Assembly (NCBI RefSeq): GCF_041200145.1
Contig: NZ_CP165734.1
Span: forward strand, 5,394,001-5,458,000
Direction: 5' to 3'
DNA: 64,000 nt
Source: Bradyrhizobium sp. LLZ17
GTDB taxonomy: Bacteria > Pseudomonadota > Alphaproteobacteria > Rhizobiales > Xanthobacteraceae
In this document: positions 18,106-28,033 of the stretch, in pieces
Layout: the number at the start of each line of letters is the position of its first letter
Numbering within the stretch: position 1 is the first letter of the stretch
Translations under genes and position numbers: made by a program
The notes under the pieces: generated by a model
Databases searched by the model: none
The model's input: only the letters and a program-made list of their open reading frames with translations
Told to the model about the DNA's origin: nothing

Positions 18106-19011
18106 ATGTCGCTTGCCCCCTCGATTGCCGTTCCCCGCAGCCGCTTCAACACCCTGCCGCTCGCGATCGGCCTGTTCTGTCTGCTCTGGAGCTATGCCTT
18201 CGTCGCCGGCAAGATCGGCGTCACCCATTGCCCGCCTCTGATCCTGCTCGCCGCCCGCTTCGCGCTGGCCGGCATCCTCATCATCGGTGCCACGCTGATC
18301 CGCGGCGACGGCTGGTCACTGTCGTGGCGCGACGTCGTGATTTTTGCCGTGCTCGGCATCGCCAATAACGCGCTCTATCTCGGGCTTGGCTACACCGGCC
18401 TGCAATCGGTCTCCGCCGGCCTCGGCGGGTTGATCGTGTCCGCCAATCCGGTGTTCACGGCAGGCCTGGCCGCGCTTTTCCTTGGCGAGGGCATGACCTG
18501 GCGCAAGGCCGGCGGCCTCCTGCTCGGCATCATCGGCGTGACGGCGATCGTCTGGCACCGCCTCTCGGTCGGCACCGACTCACTTCACGGCATTGTCTTC
18601 ACGCTGGCGTCGCTGGCCTCGCTGGTCGCCGGCACCATCCTGTTCAAGCTGCTGGCGCCGAAGGGCAGCCTGTGGATCGGCAACGGCGTGCAGAACCTCG
18701 CCGCGGGAATCGTGCTGACGCCGGTCGCGCTGACCTTCGCCGATATCCATGCGATCGATGCCACCCCGGGCCTGATCGGCGCGTTCGGCTTCCTCGTGCT
18801 CGGCGGCTCGATCCTCGGCTACTGGCTCTGGTTTCATCTCCTGAAAGTGTGTGGCGCGACGGCCGCCAGTGCCTATCATTTCCTGATGCCGCCGCTCGGA
18901 ATGCTGTTCGCCTTCATCGTGCTCGGGGAGCATGTCGAGGCCCGCGACCTCCTGGGCATCGTGCCGGTCGCGCTCGGCATTTATCTGGTGACGCGTCCGG
19001 CCAAATCGTAG
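18106..19011 (+). CDS. DMT-superfamily (EamA) transporter
   Basis: The 301-residue inner-membrane protein has about ten hydrophobic segments in two EamA repeats (first: PLAIGLFCLLWSYAFVAGKIG; second: LHGIVFTLASLASLVAGTIL). Proteins of this family are mostly exporters of amino acids or other metabolites. The divergent LysR gene suggests effector-controlled export. ATG 18106 has CAGGAGA ten bases upstream; the open frame begins earlier but without coding character. The metallo-hydrolase gene follows 29 bases later and may be cotranscribed. Confidence 0.88.
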   Translation: MSLAPSIAVPRSRFNTLPLAIGLFCLLWSYAFVAGKIGVTHCPPLILLAARFALAGILIIGATLIRGDGWSLSWRDVVIFAVLGIANNALYLGLGYTGLQSVSAGLGGLIVSANPVFTAGLAALFLGEGMTWRKAGGLLLGIIGVTAIVWHRLSVGTDSLHGIVFTLASLASLVAGTILFKLLAPKGSLWIGNGVQNLAAGIVLTPVALTFADIHAIDATPGLIGAFGFLVLGGSILGYWLWFHLLKVCGATAASAYHFLMPPLGMLFAFIVLGEHVEARDLLGIVPVALGIYLVTRPAKS

Positions 19012-19040
19012 CGATCCGGTTTCGAGAAGAGGAGTTGCCC

Positions 19041-19814
19041 ATGCCCATTTCCATCACCCTGATCGGCGGCCCGACCGCGCTGATCGAGATCGACGGCTTT
19101 CGCCTGCTCACCGATCCGACCTTCGATTCCCCGGGCGCCTATCAGCTGCCGCACGTCAAGCTGGAGAAGACGATCGGACCCGCTGTGAGGCCCGATGCGA
19201 TCGGCCCGGTCGATGCGGTTCTGCTCAGCCACGACCAGCATTCGGACAATCTCGACAATTCCGGTCGCGAGTTCCTCAAACATGCGAAGCGCGTGCTGAC
19301 GACGGAAGCCGGCGCCAAGCGCCTCGGCGGCCATGTCGAAAGCCTCGCGCCCTGGGGCACGACGCATATCGGGGATCGCGACGGTAATTCGCTGACGATC
19401 ACTGCGACGCCGGCGCGCCACGGCCCGGCCGGCATCGAGCCGCTGTCCGGCGATGTCATCGGTTTCGTGGTGTCGTCGAGCCGCAAGGACACGCGCCCGA
19501 TCTATATCAGCGGCGACACGACCTGGTTCGACGGCGTCGCCGAAGTCGCGCGCCGCTTCAAATGCGGCGTGGTGATGCCGTTCGCGGGCGCCGCGCAAAC
19601 GCGCGGCCCGTTCCATCTCACCATGGACACCAACGACACCATTGAGACCGCGCGTGCCTTCCCGGATGCGATGATCGTGCCGGTGCACACCGAGGGCTGG
19701 GCGCATTTCCGCCAGAACAGCGAGGATCTCCGCAAGAGCTTCGACGTGCTGGGCTTCGGGCCGCGGCTGCGCCTGCTGGAGCCGGGCGTACCGACGGTGG
19801 TGGAGGCGCCGTAG
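19041..19814 (+). CDS. MBL-fold metallo-hydrolase
   Basis: This 257-residue soluble protein has the metallo-beta-lactamase fold of the UlaG-like class: ITLIGGPTALIEIDGFRLLT at the start, then LLSHDQHSDNLD in place of a standard HxHxDH motif, ITATPARHGP, and ISGDTTW. It probably hydrolyses an ester or lactone bond; the substrate is unknown. ATG 19041 has AGAGGAG seven bases upstream. The gene follows the DMT transporter closely. The altered H-D-Q-H-S-D signature is typical of the subfamily, not a defect. Confidence 0.82.
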   Translation: MPISITLIGGPTALIEIDGFRLLTDPTFDSPGAYQLPHVKLEKTIGPAVRPDAIGPVDAVLLSHDQHSDNLDNSGREFLKHAKRVLTTEAGAKRLGGHVESLAPWGTTHIGDRDGNSLTITATPARHGPAGIEPLSGDVIGFVVSSSRKDTRPIYISGDTTWFDGVAEVARRFKCGVVMPFAGAAQTRGPFHLTMDTNDTIETARAFPDAMIVPVHTEGWAHFRQNSEDLRKSFDVLGFGPRLRLLEPGVPTVVEAP

Positions 19815-19821
19815 CCCCAAC

Positions 19822-19936
19822 TGTCATGCCCCGGCTTGACCGGGGCATCCAGTACGCCGCGGCGGTCGTTGTGAGAGCGAGCTACCCAACGCAGGCCTCT
19901 GGAATACTGGGTCGCCCGGTCAAGCCGGGCGACGAC
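19822..19936. repeat. Dispersed repeat, family E copy 1
   Basis: The element begins TGTCATGCCCCGGCTTGACC and ends CGGTCAAGCCGGGCGACGAC, so its tips are near-complementary. It is 115 bases long. A second copy of the same length, orientation and near-identical sequence lies at 21822-21936, and a diverged one at 56403-56506. Confidence 0.8.
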
Positions 19937-19957
19937 GAGAGGAGAGAGCGTAGCCCC

Positions 19958-20728
19958 TCAATCCTTCCTGAACACAATCGCCGCCATCCACCCCGTCATC
20001 AGCGCCATCGCCGCCGTGACCAGGCCGTAGATCAGTCCGTTCTGCCGTGCCCTTGTCGCGACGAACTGCTCGAAGCCGACCTTGACGATCTCGAACGCCG
20101 TCTCCGTCTTGGTGACGAACGCGCCGTTGGCGAACAGCTTGATCTCGACCTCATAGGTGCCGATCGGCACCTCTGCCGGCAGCGGAATGCCGGTGCGGAA
20201 CAATGTCGGAGTCAAGAACGTCACCGCGCTCGCATCCTCGCGATAGAGTCCGCGCGCCGTGCGCAGCCGGATGAAGGCGGAGCGGAACGCATCGTTCGGC
20301 ACCACGTCGGCAAAATCGCCGCTGACGCGCTGGGTCAGCAGCACGTTGTCGAGGCCGATCTGCTGCCGCCGCGCGATCTCGGGCGAGGTGATGTGGTCGA
20401 ACGGGCGGTTGGCGAACAGCGCGAGATAGCTCGGCACCTGCAGGAACTGGCGGTAATCGGTGTTGATCCAGATGCCGAAAGTGCGCTCCTTGCGCCGCGT
20501 CACCATGTCGGCGCGCGGGCCCATCACGGTGACCACGAGATCATAAGCCGTGCGCTCGGCGGGTGTGGTCGCGTCCTTCTCCACCGAGCCGAACAGCACC
20601 AGTTCCTCGCCGGAATAGTTCGGCGTCACCGTCACGCGGTGGTTGGAGACGGACACGATCAGCCGCTCCGCCCGCGCGGCACCGCTGAGCAACAGGACGA
20701 CGACAGCCGCAACAAGCCCGCGCCTCAT
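19958..20728 (-). CDS. TIGR02186 family exported/membrane protein
   Basis: This 256-residue protein has an N-terminal signal (LVAAVVVLLLSGAARA), a beta-rich periplasmic part (ERLIVSVSNHRVTVTPNYSG, YDLVVTVMGPRADMVTRRKE, IPLPAEVPIGTYEVEIKLFA) and one C-terminal membrane helix (IYGLVTAAMALMTGWMAAIV). It matches the TIGR02186 family, regularly encoded next to TauE/SafE permeases. Its role is not established, but the fixed partnership suggests an accessory subunit of the transporter. The start overlaps the stop of the TauE/SafE gene by four bases. Confidence 0.82.
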   Translation of the reverse strand: MRRGLVAAVVVLLLSGAARAERLIVSVSNHRVTVTPNYSGEELVLFGSVEKDATTPAERTAYDLVVTVMGPRADMVTRRKERTFGIWINTDYRQFLQVPSYLALFANRPFDHITSPEIARRQQIGLDNVLLTQRVSGDFADVVPNDAFRSAFIRLRTARGLYREDASAVTFLTPTLFRTGIPLPAEVPIGTYEVEIKLFANGAFVTKTETAFEIVKVGFEQFVATRARQNGLIYGLVTAAMALMTGWMAAIVFRKD

Positions 20729-21642
20729 CCGCTCGCTCCTATCTCGCGGATGGTGAAGAGATCCTCGGGCCGTATCACCAGTTCGACCGCGAAGCGGATG
20801 CCGACCGACAAGATCAGCAGCCCCAGCAGCAGCCGCAACTGCTCGCCGCGGATCTTCTGGCCCGCGCGTGCGCCGAACTGCGCGCCGGTGACGCCGCCGA
20901 CCATCAGGATCAGCGCCAGAACCGCATCGACCAGATGGTTGGTCACGGCATGCAGCAAGGTTGCGAACAACATGGTGACCAGCGTCAGCATCATCGAGGT
21001 CCCGATCACCGTCGCGGTCGGGACTCTAAGCAGATAGATCATGACCGGCACCAGGATGAAGCCGCCGCCGATGCCCATGATGGCGCCGACGAAGCCGATC
21101 ACGAGCCCGACGACCACGACGGGAATGACCGAGAGATAGATCTTCGAGCGCTTGAACCGCATTTTCAGCGGCAGCCCGTGGATCCAGTTGTGCATGCGCC
21201 GCGGCGGAACGGCGCCGCGCCGGGTTCGCATCAGCGCGCGCAGGCCTTCGGAGAACATCAGGCTGCCGACGGTGCCGAGCAGCACGACGTAGGAGAGCGC
21301 GATCATCAAATCGAGCTGTCCAAGCGCGCGAAGCTGCGTAAAGGTCCACACTCCGAGCGCGGTGCCGGTCACGCCACCGCACAACAGCACGCTCGCCAGC
21401 GCCGGATCGATCGCGCGCCGCCGCCAATAGGTGAGGGCGCCGGAGAAGGAGGACGCCGCGATGTGACTTGCGACGGAGGCGACCGCGACCGCCGGCGTGA
21501 TGCCGATGAAGATCAACAGCGGCGTCATCAGGAAGCCGCCGCCGATCCCGAACATGCCGGACACGAAGCCGACCGCGGCGCCCATCGCCAGCACGAGAAA
21601 CACGTTGACCGGCAGATCGGCGATCGGAAGATAAAGCTGCAT
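20725..21642 (-). CDS. Sulfite exporter TauE/SafE family permease
   Basis: The 305-residue inner-membrane protein has eight or so helices and the two family motifs GFVSGMFGIGGGFLMTPLLI and GFVGAIMGIGGGFILVPVMI. Family members export sulfite, sulfoacetate or related anions. ATG 21642 (MQLYLPIADLPVNVF) is taken as the start; an upstream in-frame extension to 21732 lacks coding character. It forms a two-gene unit with the TIGR02186 protein. Both genes are bracketed by family E repeats in direct orientation. Confidence 0.88.
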   Translation of the reverse strand: MQLYLPIADLPVNVFLVLAMGAAVGFVSGMFGIGGGFLMTPLLIFIGITPAVAVASVASHIAASSFSGALTYWRRRAIDPALASVLLCGGVTGTALGVWTFTQLRALGQLDLMIALSYVVLLGTVGSLMFSEGLRALMRTRRGAVPPRRMHNWIHGLPLKMRFKRSKIYLSVIPVVVVGLVIGFVGAIMGIGGGFILVPVMIYLLRVPTATVIGTSMMLTLVTMLFATLLHAVTNHLVDAVLALILMVGGVTGAQFGARAGQKIRGEQLRLLLGLLILSVGIRFAVELVIRPEDLFTIREIGASG

Positions 21643-21821
21643 GGGACCGACGCTCCGGCGAGACGATCGATTTCGCGGAATGCTCGCAGGCAGCGCAGAA
21701 CGATTGCCGCGCCCTTCAATAGCCGAATTCACTGGTGGGTGGATCAGGAATTTTGGGCGTGGTGAATGGGCTAAGAGGATCAGATGGCTGCTTCATTGCG
21801 CGATCTTGCCGCCTTCTCCGC

Positions 21822-21936
21822 TGTCATGCCCCGGCTTGACCGGGGCATCCAGTACGCCGCCCCCGTTGTTGTGAGAGCGAACTCTTCAACGCCGGCCTCT
21901 GGAATACTGGGTCGCCCGGTCAAGCCGGGCGACGAC
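21822..21936. repeat. Dispersed repeat, family E copy 2
   Basis: This 115-base element nearly equals the copy at 19822-19936, in the same orientation: both tips are the same and the inner differences are confined to about a dozen bases. It lies downstream of the podJ-like gene and upstream of the TauE gene. Confidence 0.8.
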
Positions 21937-21963
21937 AAGAGGAGGGAGCCTATACTAAACCGA

Positions 21964-24900
21964 TCAATGCGCCGCTGAGGCCGAGCGCTTGGTGGCGACC
22001 GGCTTCGGCGCGGGCTTGGCACCGGCTTGCGCGGGCGCGCTGTCCCAGCCGCCGGCGGGCGCCGCGACGTTGACGGCGTCGTCGGGCTGCGGTTCGGCGC
22101 TGAAGGTCTGGATCGCGAGCTTGGCGGCGGCGAGCGATTGCGGGTCGAGGCGCTTGGCGACGTCGTCGCGCTTGACGGCCGCATCCGCGTCACCCTGGGC
22201 GGCCGCAAGGGTGAACCATTTGTAGGACTCTGCGAGGTTCTGCTCCACGCCGATGCCGCGGGCGTAGAGGATGCCGAGGTTGAACTGGCTGTCGGCGACG
22301 CCGCGATCGGCGGCTTTGCGGAACCACTGCGCCGCGCTCTTGTAATTGGCGCCGCGTCCGCCGCCATCGGCGTCGAGCACCGCGAGATTGTGCATCGCCT
22401 TGGCGTTGCCGCGCTCGGCCGCCTGCGTGTAATAGCGGCGGGCGATGTCGGCGTCCTTCTTCACGCCAAGGCCCTTCTCGTAGAGCGTGCCGAGCCGGAA
22501 GGTCGCGGGCACCACGCCGGCCTGCGCCGCGCGGTCGTACCATTTCGCGGCTTCGTCGTAATTCGCAGCGACGCCCTTGCCCTCGGCAAAGCGCACGCCG
22601 ATCTCGTAGGCCGCGCTCGCATCGCCCTTCATCGCGGCGGTGCGCAGGCCCGGGCCGGCGATGCCGTCAGGCAGCTTTTCGTTCGACGGCACCTGGACCG
22701 TTCCGAGCCGCACACGGCTCGCGCCCGACAGCGCGCCGGTGACGTCGCTGGCCGGAGGCGGTGTTGGCGCCGCGGCGGGGGCGGGCGGGATTTCGACCGA
22801 AGCCGTCCCGCCGGAGTTCGCTGCGGGATTGTTCAGGGACTGCTTTCCGATCGGCGTCGGCGAGGTCATCGACGGCGTGACCTGTTCGGGCGCGGCGGGC
22901 TTGGTCTCGGCCGGCGGCAGGCCTGCGGCGCGCGTTCGCTGGAATTCTCCATCGCCTGCGGCGCCGGCGGCGCATTGCTGCCTTCGAGCAGGTTCATGGC
23001 CATCTTGAAGGTGCCGAGCACGATCACGACCACGCTCGCGCCGACCAGCAGCGAGCGGATTTTCGAGGTGATGGTCGAGCCGCCGTCTTGGCCCTTGTCC
23101 TTGCCACGGCCGGCGGTAGCCGCCTTGGCGCCGCGTGCGGGCTTCTCGGGCTGCGCGGCAGCGGCCTGGGCTGCACGGCGCGCGGCTGCGATGAAGCTCG
23201 ACGACGACACCGGCTCCTTCGACGCGGCCGGAATTTCGCTGATCGCGCTTTCGGACGCCGCAATGCGCTCCGACGGCGTGGCGACGCGTGCGCCCGGCCG
23301 CGTGCCCGGCTCAAGCGGATGATCCGGCGGCAATTCAGGAGCAAGCGCGGCGCGGGCAGGCGCCGTGTGCGGCTCCAGGATCTCGCTGATCGCGCGCGGC
23401 GGAACCGGCGGCGCCATCGGCGCCGGCGCGGCAGGCGCCGCGGCATGGAATTCGCGCGGCGCGGCTGCGAAAGCAGCATGTGCTGATTGCGCCGCGGCCG
23501 GATTTTGCAGCTCTGGCTTCGGATCGTATTTCGACAGCTCGGGCTGCGGCCGTTGCTCGCGCGCCATCGGCGCCGGCTCGAGCGGCGCAGCCATCGCCGC
23601 GGGCCCGTGCATCGGCATCGACTGCGGCGCGGGCGCCGGCGGTGCGGTGCGCACCGTGCGCAGATCGCCCTCGATCATCGCAAGGCGGTCGACGACATGG
23701 CCGAGTGTGTTGTGGACGGCCTCGAGCGAATCCTGGGTGTTGCGGGTGGTCTCGGCCTGACTGAAGCGGATGTCCGACAGCTCGCGCTTGACGAGATCGA
23801 CGACACCGGAATCGGATGGCGGTGCCGAGCTGCGGCTCTCGGCCAGCGCGGAATAGGTCGCCTGCTGTCGCTCGAGATGGCGCAGGATATCATGCAGCCC
23901 GTCCTCGACCCGGCTCAGATTGCCGCCGCGCGAGTCGGAGGCGGCTTCGATCCGCTCCAGCAGATAGGAGACGCGCTGTTCGAGATGCGCAAACGTCGAG
24001 GCGGAGTCGCTGCCGACCTGCATGCGGTCGAAGCGGTCCGACAGCGCGCGGATGGCGCTTTCCAGATGCTCGGTGCTTTCCGAAGGCTGCGGCCGCTCGC
24101 GCGTTTCCAGCGCGGCGGTGAGCGCCGCGATGCGCTGCTCCAGCACGGCGAAGCTGTCGCTGTGGCCGGAACCGCGGGTGACCTGGTCGACCTTGGACGA
24201 CAGCAGCTGCACGTCCTCGGAGAGGCGTGCCAGCGCTTCGTTGGAGGCAACGTTGGAGACGATGCCGCGTAGCGCCGAGATCGCGCCTTCGAGCTGGCGC
24301 ACCGTCGTGGGATCGTCATTGGCGCGCAAGATCAGGTCGAGCTTGGTGCCGAGATTGCGGATGGCCTCGTCATAGCCGGTGAGCTGCTCGGCCGGGGTCA
24401 GCGTGCGCAGCACCTGCTTGATGTCGGACAGCGCGCGCTCGATGCCGGCGAGGGCCTGCCCGTCGGTGCCGTTGGAGCGGGTCTCGTCGATGCGACGATG
24501 CAGCGAGCGGATCTCGTTCTCGATCGATTCGATGGCGCGGCGCGGCATCGCCTCGGTGATGGCGTGGCGGATCTCCGCAAGCTCGCTACGGAAGCCGTTG
24601 ATCGCCTGCTCGGTATTGTCAGGGCGCTGGAGCGATTCGATCTGGCTCGTGATCTTGAGCAGATGCCGCTCGAGCGACGAGAAATCCGGCCCCGGCTGCG
24701 CTGGCGGCGGGGCGTAGGCGGGCGTGGGCGGCGCCATCGAGGCCGCGAAAGCAGCTGCCGTGGGCGCAATCGGCGGCGCGGCGCGCGGCGGCAGCTGCCG
24801 CGGTGACAATCCGTCGAGCTCGCTTTGGCGTGCCGTGATCTCGGCCACCGCGACGTCGAACGAAGCGGGGTTCAGCGGCGGCGAGCTGCGATAGACTTGC

Positions 24901-25388
24901 GCGGCCGCGCGCTCGACCGCATCGGCCTGGCGCTGGCGCGTCTCGACCGGAGCAGGGCGCGGTGCTTGGGGCGGCTGCGGTTGAGCCCGCTGCGGTAGCG
25001 ATTGCTGCGGCTTTGAGATCTGCGACAGCCGGGCATCGAGGCGCGAGATCGCGTCGTTGAGCTGGCCTGCGACGCCCTGCTCGCGCAAGACGTCCTTTTC
25101 GCGCGCGGCGTCCTGGCGTGGCGCGGGCTTTGAAATCCGTTCGATCTGCTGAGTGATCGCGTCGAGCCGCTGGTGGATGTCGGCGACTTCGCGGCTTTCC
25201 TGGCTTGGGGCAATTGGGGCTTGCGGGCGCTGTTCGTAAGCTCCGCGAAGCTGTGGCGGGGCAGTCTCGCCGAGCGTGGAGTTCAGCCAATCGTTGAGCG
25301 ACATCCCGGCCCGGCGCGCAGCAGCTTCGGCCCGCTCCCTCACGGATGGATCGATGCCGTCAACACTCCACGATACGCGCGAATTCAT
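21964..25388 (-). CDS. PodJ-like cell-pole/localisation protein with Sel1 repeats, broken by one frame shift
   Basis: The intended protein has about 1,141 residues. ATG 25388 gives MNSRVSWSVDGIDPSVRERA, an N-terminal helix-turn-helix-like piece. Coiled-coil stretches follow through about residue 620 (e.g. IERALSDIKQVLRTLTP), then a proline/alanine-rich part. One membrane helix (LLVGASVVVIVLGTFKMAM) and Sel1/TPR repeats of about 36 residues come last (AAYEIGVRFAEGKGVAANYD, ATFRLGTLYEKGLGVKKDAD). In Caulobacter PodJ organises one pole. The N-terminal part and the Sel1 part are in different frames: a C seems lost near 22920 in a GCC-CTG step. Read straight, it would give two proteins. Sequence error is more likely because the join restores a sensible linker. 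Confidence 0.82.
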
Positions 25389-25821
25389 GACTCTGTCCGG
25401 TTCCGACTCCGGCGCCCCACCCGGCGCCTCCAGTCTCCCCACGCGTGCCGCTTGCAAGACAATCGAATTCGGCGCGGGTCGTCTGCCTCGAAAATCGACT
25501 TTTGTCCGTTACGGTAAATAACGGGTTAAGGATCGGCTCGCCGGTGTCTTAAAGTTGGGCGGCGGGAACCCGGCGCGGCGCAGAAACCCGTTCGTGCCGA
25601 GCACCTGGCTGATCCGGTCGAGGTCGAGCATCTCGGGCCATGAGGCGCGCGTCGTACCATCCGCGGCGAGCGGGAACCTTGGCGTCGTTGTGGGTATCTG
25701 ACCGATAGATTCCGGGACCTGCCCGATGCCGGATGACAGGTGCTGGACCTTGTCGCCGCCGAACTGAGGGACCGGGCGGCGAGCCCGCCGCAAAACTCGA
25801 TTTCCTGATCAAGGGCCGACA
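25389..25821. other. Intergenic stretch without a recognised gene
   Basis: This gap lies between the divergent podJ-like and alpha/beta hydrolase genes. A minus-strand frame at 25509-25793 ends in DLDRISQVLGTNGFLRRAG, which looks protein-like but matches nothing I know; it may be a gene remnant. The podJ promoter should lie near 25400-25500, where sequence is AT-richer around TTACGGTAAATAACGGGTTAA. Confidence 0.35.
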
Positions 25822-26670
25822 ATGGCGCAATGGACTTTGCCAGAGCGATTCTCGTTCGAAGGGCAGGCGATTGCCTGGGGTGCGATCGGAGAAGGGCCGC
25901 CAGCCGTTGTCATCCACGGTTCGCCATTCTCCTCGCGCGAATGGCGACGTATCGCGCCCTGGCTCGCTCGGCACCGGCGCGTCTTCTTCTATGACCTTCT
26001 GGGTTACGGCCAATCGGCCAAGCCCGATGCGGACGTCCTGCACGGTGCCCAGAACCGGTTGCTCGCAGCTCTCGTGGAGCATTGGAATGTCGACCCGCCC
26101 GACATCGTCGCTCATGATTTCGGCGGTTCGGCTGCGCTGCGCGCGCATATTTTGAACCGGCTCGATTACCGCAGCCTCATGCTGATCGATCCCGTGGCGA
26201 TCAGCCCGCAAGGCTCAGTGCTGGTCCAGGCAGCGAAAGCGCACCCCGAGGTGTTCTCCGGTTTGCCCGCCTGGATCCATGAGGCGATCCTGCGCGCCTA
26301 CATTCGTGCTTCGGTCAAGCACGCCCTGCGCGAGGACGAGATGCGTGCGTACCTTGAGCCATGGCGTGGGGAGCAAGGCCAGAGGGCCTTCTGGCGGCAA
26401 ATCGCACAGATGGACGACAAGTATTCCGAGGAGGTGGAAAGGCGCTACGGCGAAATCCGGTGCCCGGTCGCCATTCTATGGGGCACCGAAGACGAGTTCA
26501 TTCCGTTGAACGACGGCGAGGAACTTGCCCGCCGTATTCCCGGCGCGTCATTCACCGCGATCTCCGACGCCAAGCACCTCGTCCAGGAGGATGCGCCCGA
26601 GGCAATCGTCGCCGCTGTTCTCGACTTTTGGCAGCGGCTGGAGGCGCATCCCATCACCGCCGAACAGTGA
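25822..26670 (+). CDS. Alpha/beta hydrolase with an aspartate nucleophile (haloalkane dehalogenase/epoxide hydrolase-like)
   Basis: This 282-residue hydrolase has the oxyanion motif IHGSPFSSREWR (residues 31-42), the nucleophile elbow VAHDFGGS with Asp at residue 99, an acid in GTEDEFIPL and the catalytic His in DAKHLVQED. An Asp nucleophile in place of Ser points to dehalogenases or epoxide hydrolases. The residue after the Asp is Phe, not the Trp that binds halide in haloalkane dehalogenases, so the substrate is open. The start follows MAQWTLPERFSFEG. It stands alone, with the protoglobin gene 183 bases downstream. Confidence 0.82.
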   Translation: MAQWTLPERFSFEGQAIAWGAIGEGPPAVVIHGSPFSSREWRRIAPWLARHRRVFFYDLLGYGQSAKPDADVLHGAQNRLLAALVEHWNVDPPDIVAHDFGGSAALRAHILNRLDYRSLMLIDPVAISPQGSVLVQAAKAHPEVFSGLPAWIHEAILRAYIRASVKHALREDEMRAYLEPWRGEQGQRAFWRQIAQMDDKYSEEVERRYGEIRCPVAILWGTEDEFIPLNDGEELARRIPGASFTAISDAKHLVQEDAPEAIVAAVLDFWQRLEAHPITAEQ

Positions 26671-26853
26671 CCCGCCCTTGCGAGGAACGGGAGCGCGGAA
26701 AGGGCGTTTCCGCCGAAGTATGGAGGTGCCGAAACTCGATGCACCACAGCTTCCGAAGCTGCCATGCGCAACTTCGCGAATCATCTTCAACCGAAGCAGC
26801 TGTGACGGACCTCCCGTCCAGGGTGTGAAGCGAATCCCTAGGAGAAACAAGCG

Positions 26854-27459
26854 ATGGATTCAGTGCAAGAGAGGCAGAAGATCCCGGGCTATGACCACGG
26901 AACCGACAAGGTCGCGGAATCGCCGATCACGATGGAGGAATGGGAAGAACTCAAGAAATCCGCTTTGTTTTCCGAAGAAGACGTCGTCTATCTTAGAATG
27001 TCGGAGGAGATACTTGCCGATCAGGTCGAGGATCTGCTGAAGGTCTGGCGGGGTGTGATTTTTGATCATCCGCATCTTCGGGCCTACGATGAAGATCCCA
27101 AGACACACAAGGTCGACACCGAATATGCAAGCGCCGTTGCAAAGAGGTTTGGGCGTTGGGTGACCGATACGGCCCGCGCGAAGTACGACCAGGCCTGGCT
27201 CGATTATCAATATGAGATCGGGCTGCGGCACCACCGGACAAAGAAGAACAAGACCGACCACGGACATACGCTCGGCCACATCCGCGCGCGTGATCTACTT
27301 GCGTTTTGTTCGACGATCGTCGTGCCGATGCGGCCGTTCCTCGCCAAGCACGGTCATCCACCGGACATCGTCAACCGAATGTACGACGCATGGTGGAAAT
27401 CAATGATTCTTCAGGCGACCCTGTGGGTCCAGCCATACATACGAGAAGGCGACTTCTGA
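26854..27459 (+). CDS. Protoglobin-family haem protein
   Basis: This 201-residue single-domain globin resembles archaeal protoglobin and the sensor part of globin-coupled regulators. Helix elements visible are EEILADQVEDLLKVWRGVIF, the proximal histidine region YQYEIGLRHHRTKKNK (His 126/127) and the C-terminal YDAWWKSMILQATLWVQPYI. It would bind haem and O2, CO or NO. It has no attached output domain, so it is a carrier, scavenger or a free sensor. ATG 26854 has TAGGAGAA nine bases upstream. An imperfect hairpin (GCGGAAA/TTTCCGC, 26695-26713) precedes it. Confidence 0.88.
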   Translation: MDSVQERQKIPGYDHGTDKVAESPITMEEWEELKKSALFSEEDVVYLRMSEEILADQVEDLLKVWRGVIFDHPHLRAYDEDPKTHKVDTEYASAVAKRFGRWVTDTARAKYDQAWLDYQYEIGLRHHRTKKNKTDHGHTLGHIRARDLLAFCSTIVVPMRPFLAKHGHPPDIVNRMYDAWWKSMILQATLWVQPYIREGDF

Positions 27460-27527
27460 CCAATAAGCAGATCTGAATCCATTCGACAGGAACTGTGGGG
27501 GTGGCCAGGAAAATGGAGTGAACAAAA

Positions 27528-27985
27528 ATGGATGAGAAAACACTGCCCAGGAACCTCGTGACCGCCGGGTCGACGCCGATCGAACGGATGTATTTTGCCT
27601 GAATGATGCGCTGTCGCATAACGACGCGGATGGGTTGCTGGCGCTCTATGCCGAAGACGCCTGGTTCGAGAGCCCGCTCGTGCCGCACCTGCTGGGCATC
27701 GACCGCGGTTATCTTCGCGGGCACAAGGAAATCCGACCGCTGTTCGACATTCTCGCGATCCGCAAGCCTCCGGTGCGCCAGTATTCCCGCACCGGTTATC
27801 TCACCGATGGCAAGCGCTTGATCTGGGAATATCCGCGCGACGCCGGCAAAGGCGAGCAAATGGACTTCGTTGAGGCGATGGATCTCAACGATGATGGTCT
27901 CATCCAGCGCCATTGTGTCTACTGGGGCTGGTTTGGCTTCCGCGTTCTCCAGCGCAATGAATATCACAGCGGCCCTGACGCATGA
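27528..27985 (+). CDS. NTF2-like (SnoaL-type) protein, broken by one frame shift
   Basis: ATG 27528 with GGAG at 27515-27518 opens MDEKTLPRNLVTAGSTPIER then MYFA and a stop. One base later in frame the protein continues LNDALSHNDADGLLALYAED, ... LLGIDRGYLRGHKEIRPLFD and ends HSGPDA at 27985. Adding one C near 27598 (GCC-CTG) joins them into a 152-residue protein with the cone-shaped NTF2-like fold. Such proteins bind or isomerise small hydrophobic ligands, with no fixed role. It lies between the protoglobin and PadR genes. The break is probably a sequence error. Confidence 0.7.
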
Positions 27986-28033
27986 CAAAAGGCGGACAGC
28001 GCTGATGTCTTCCGCCACAGCGGAGCCGGCGTT

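Noticed and set aside
26695..26713. Terminator after the alpha/beta hydrolase gene
   Set aside because: The stem is only seven pairs and is not followed by T residues.
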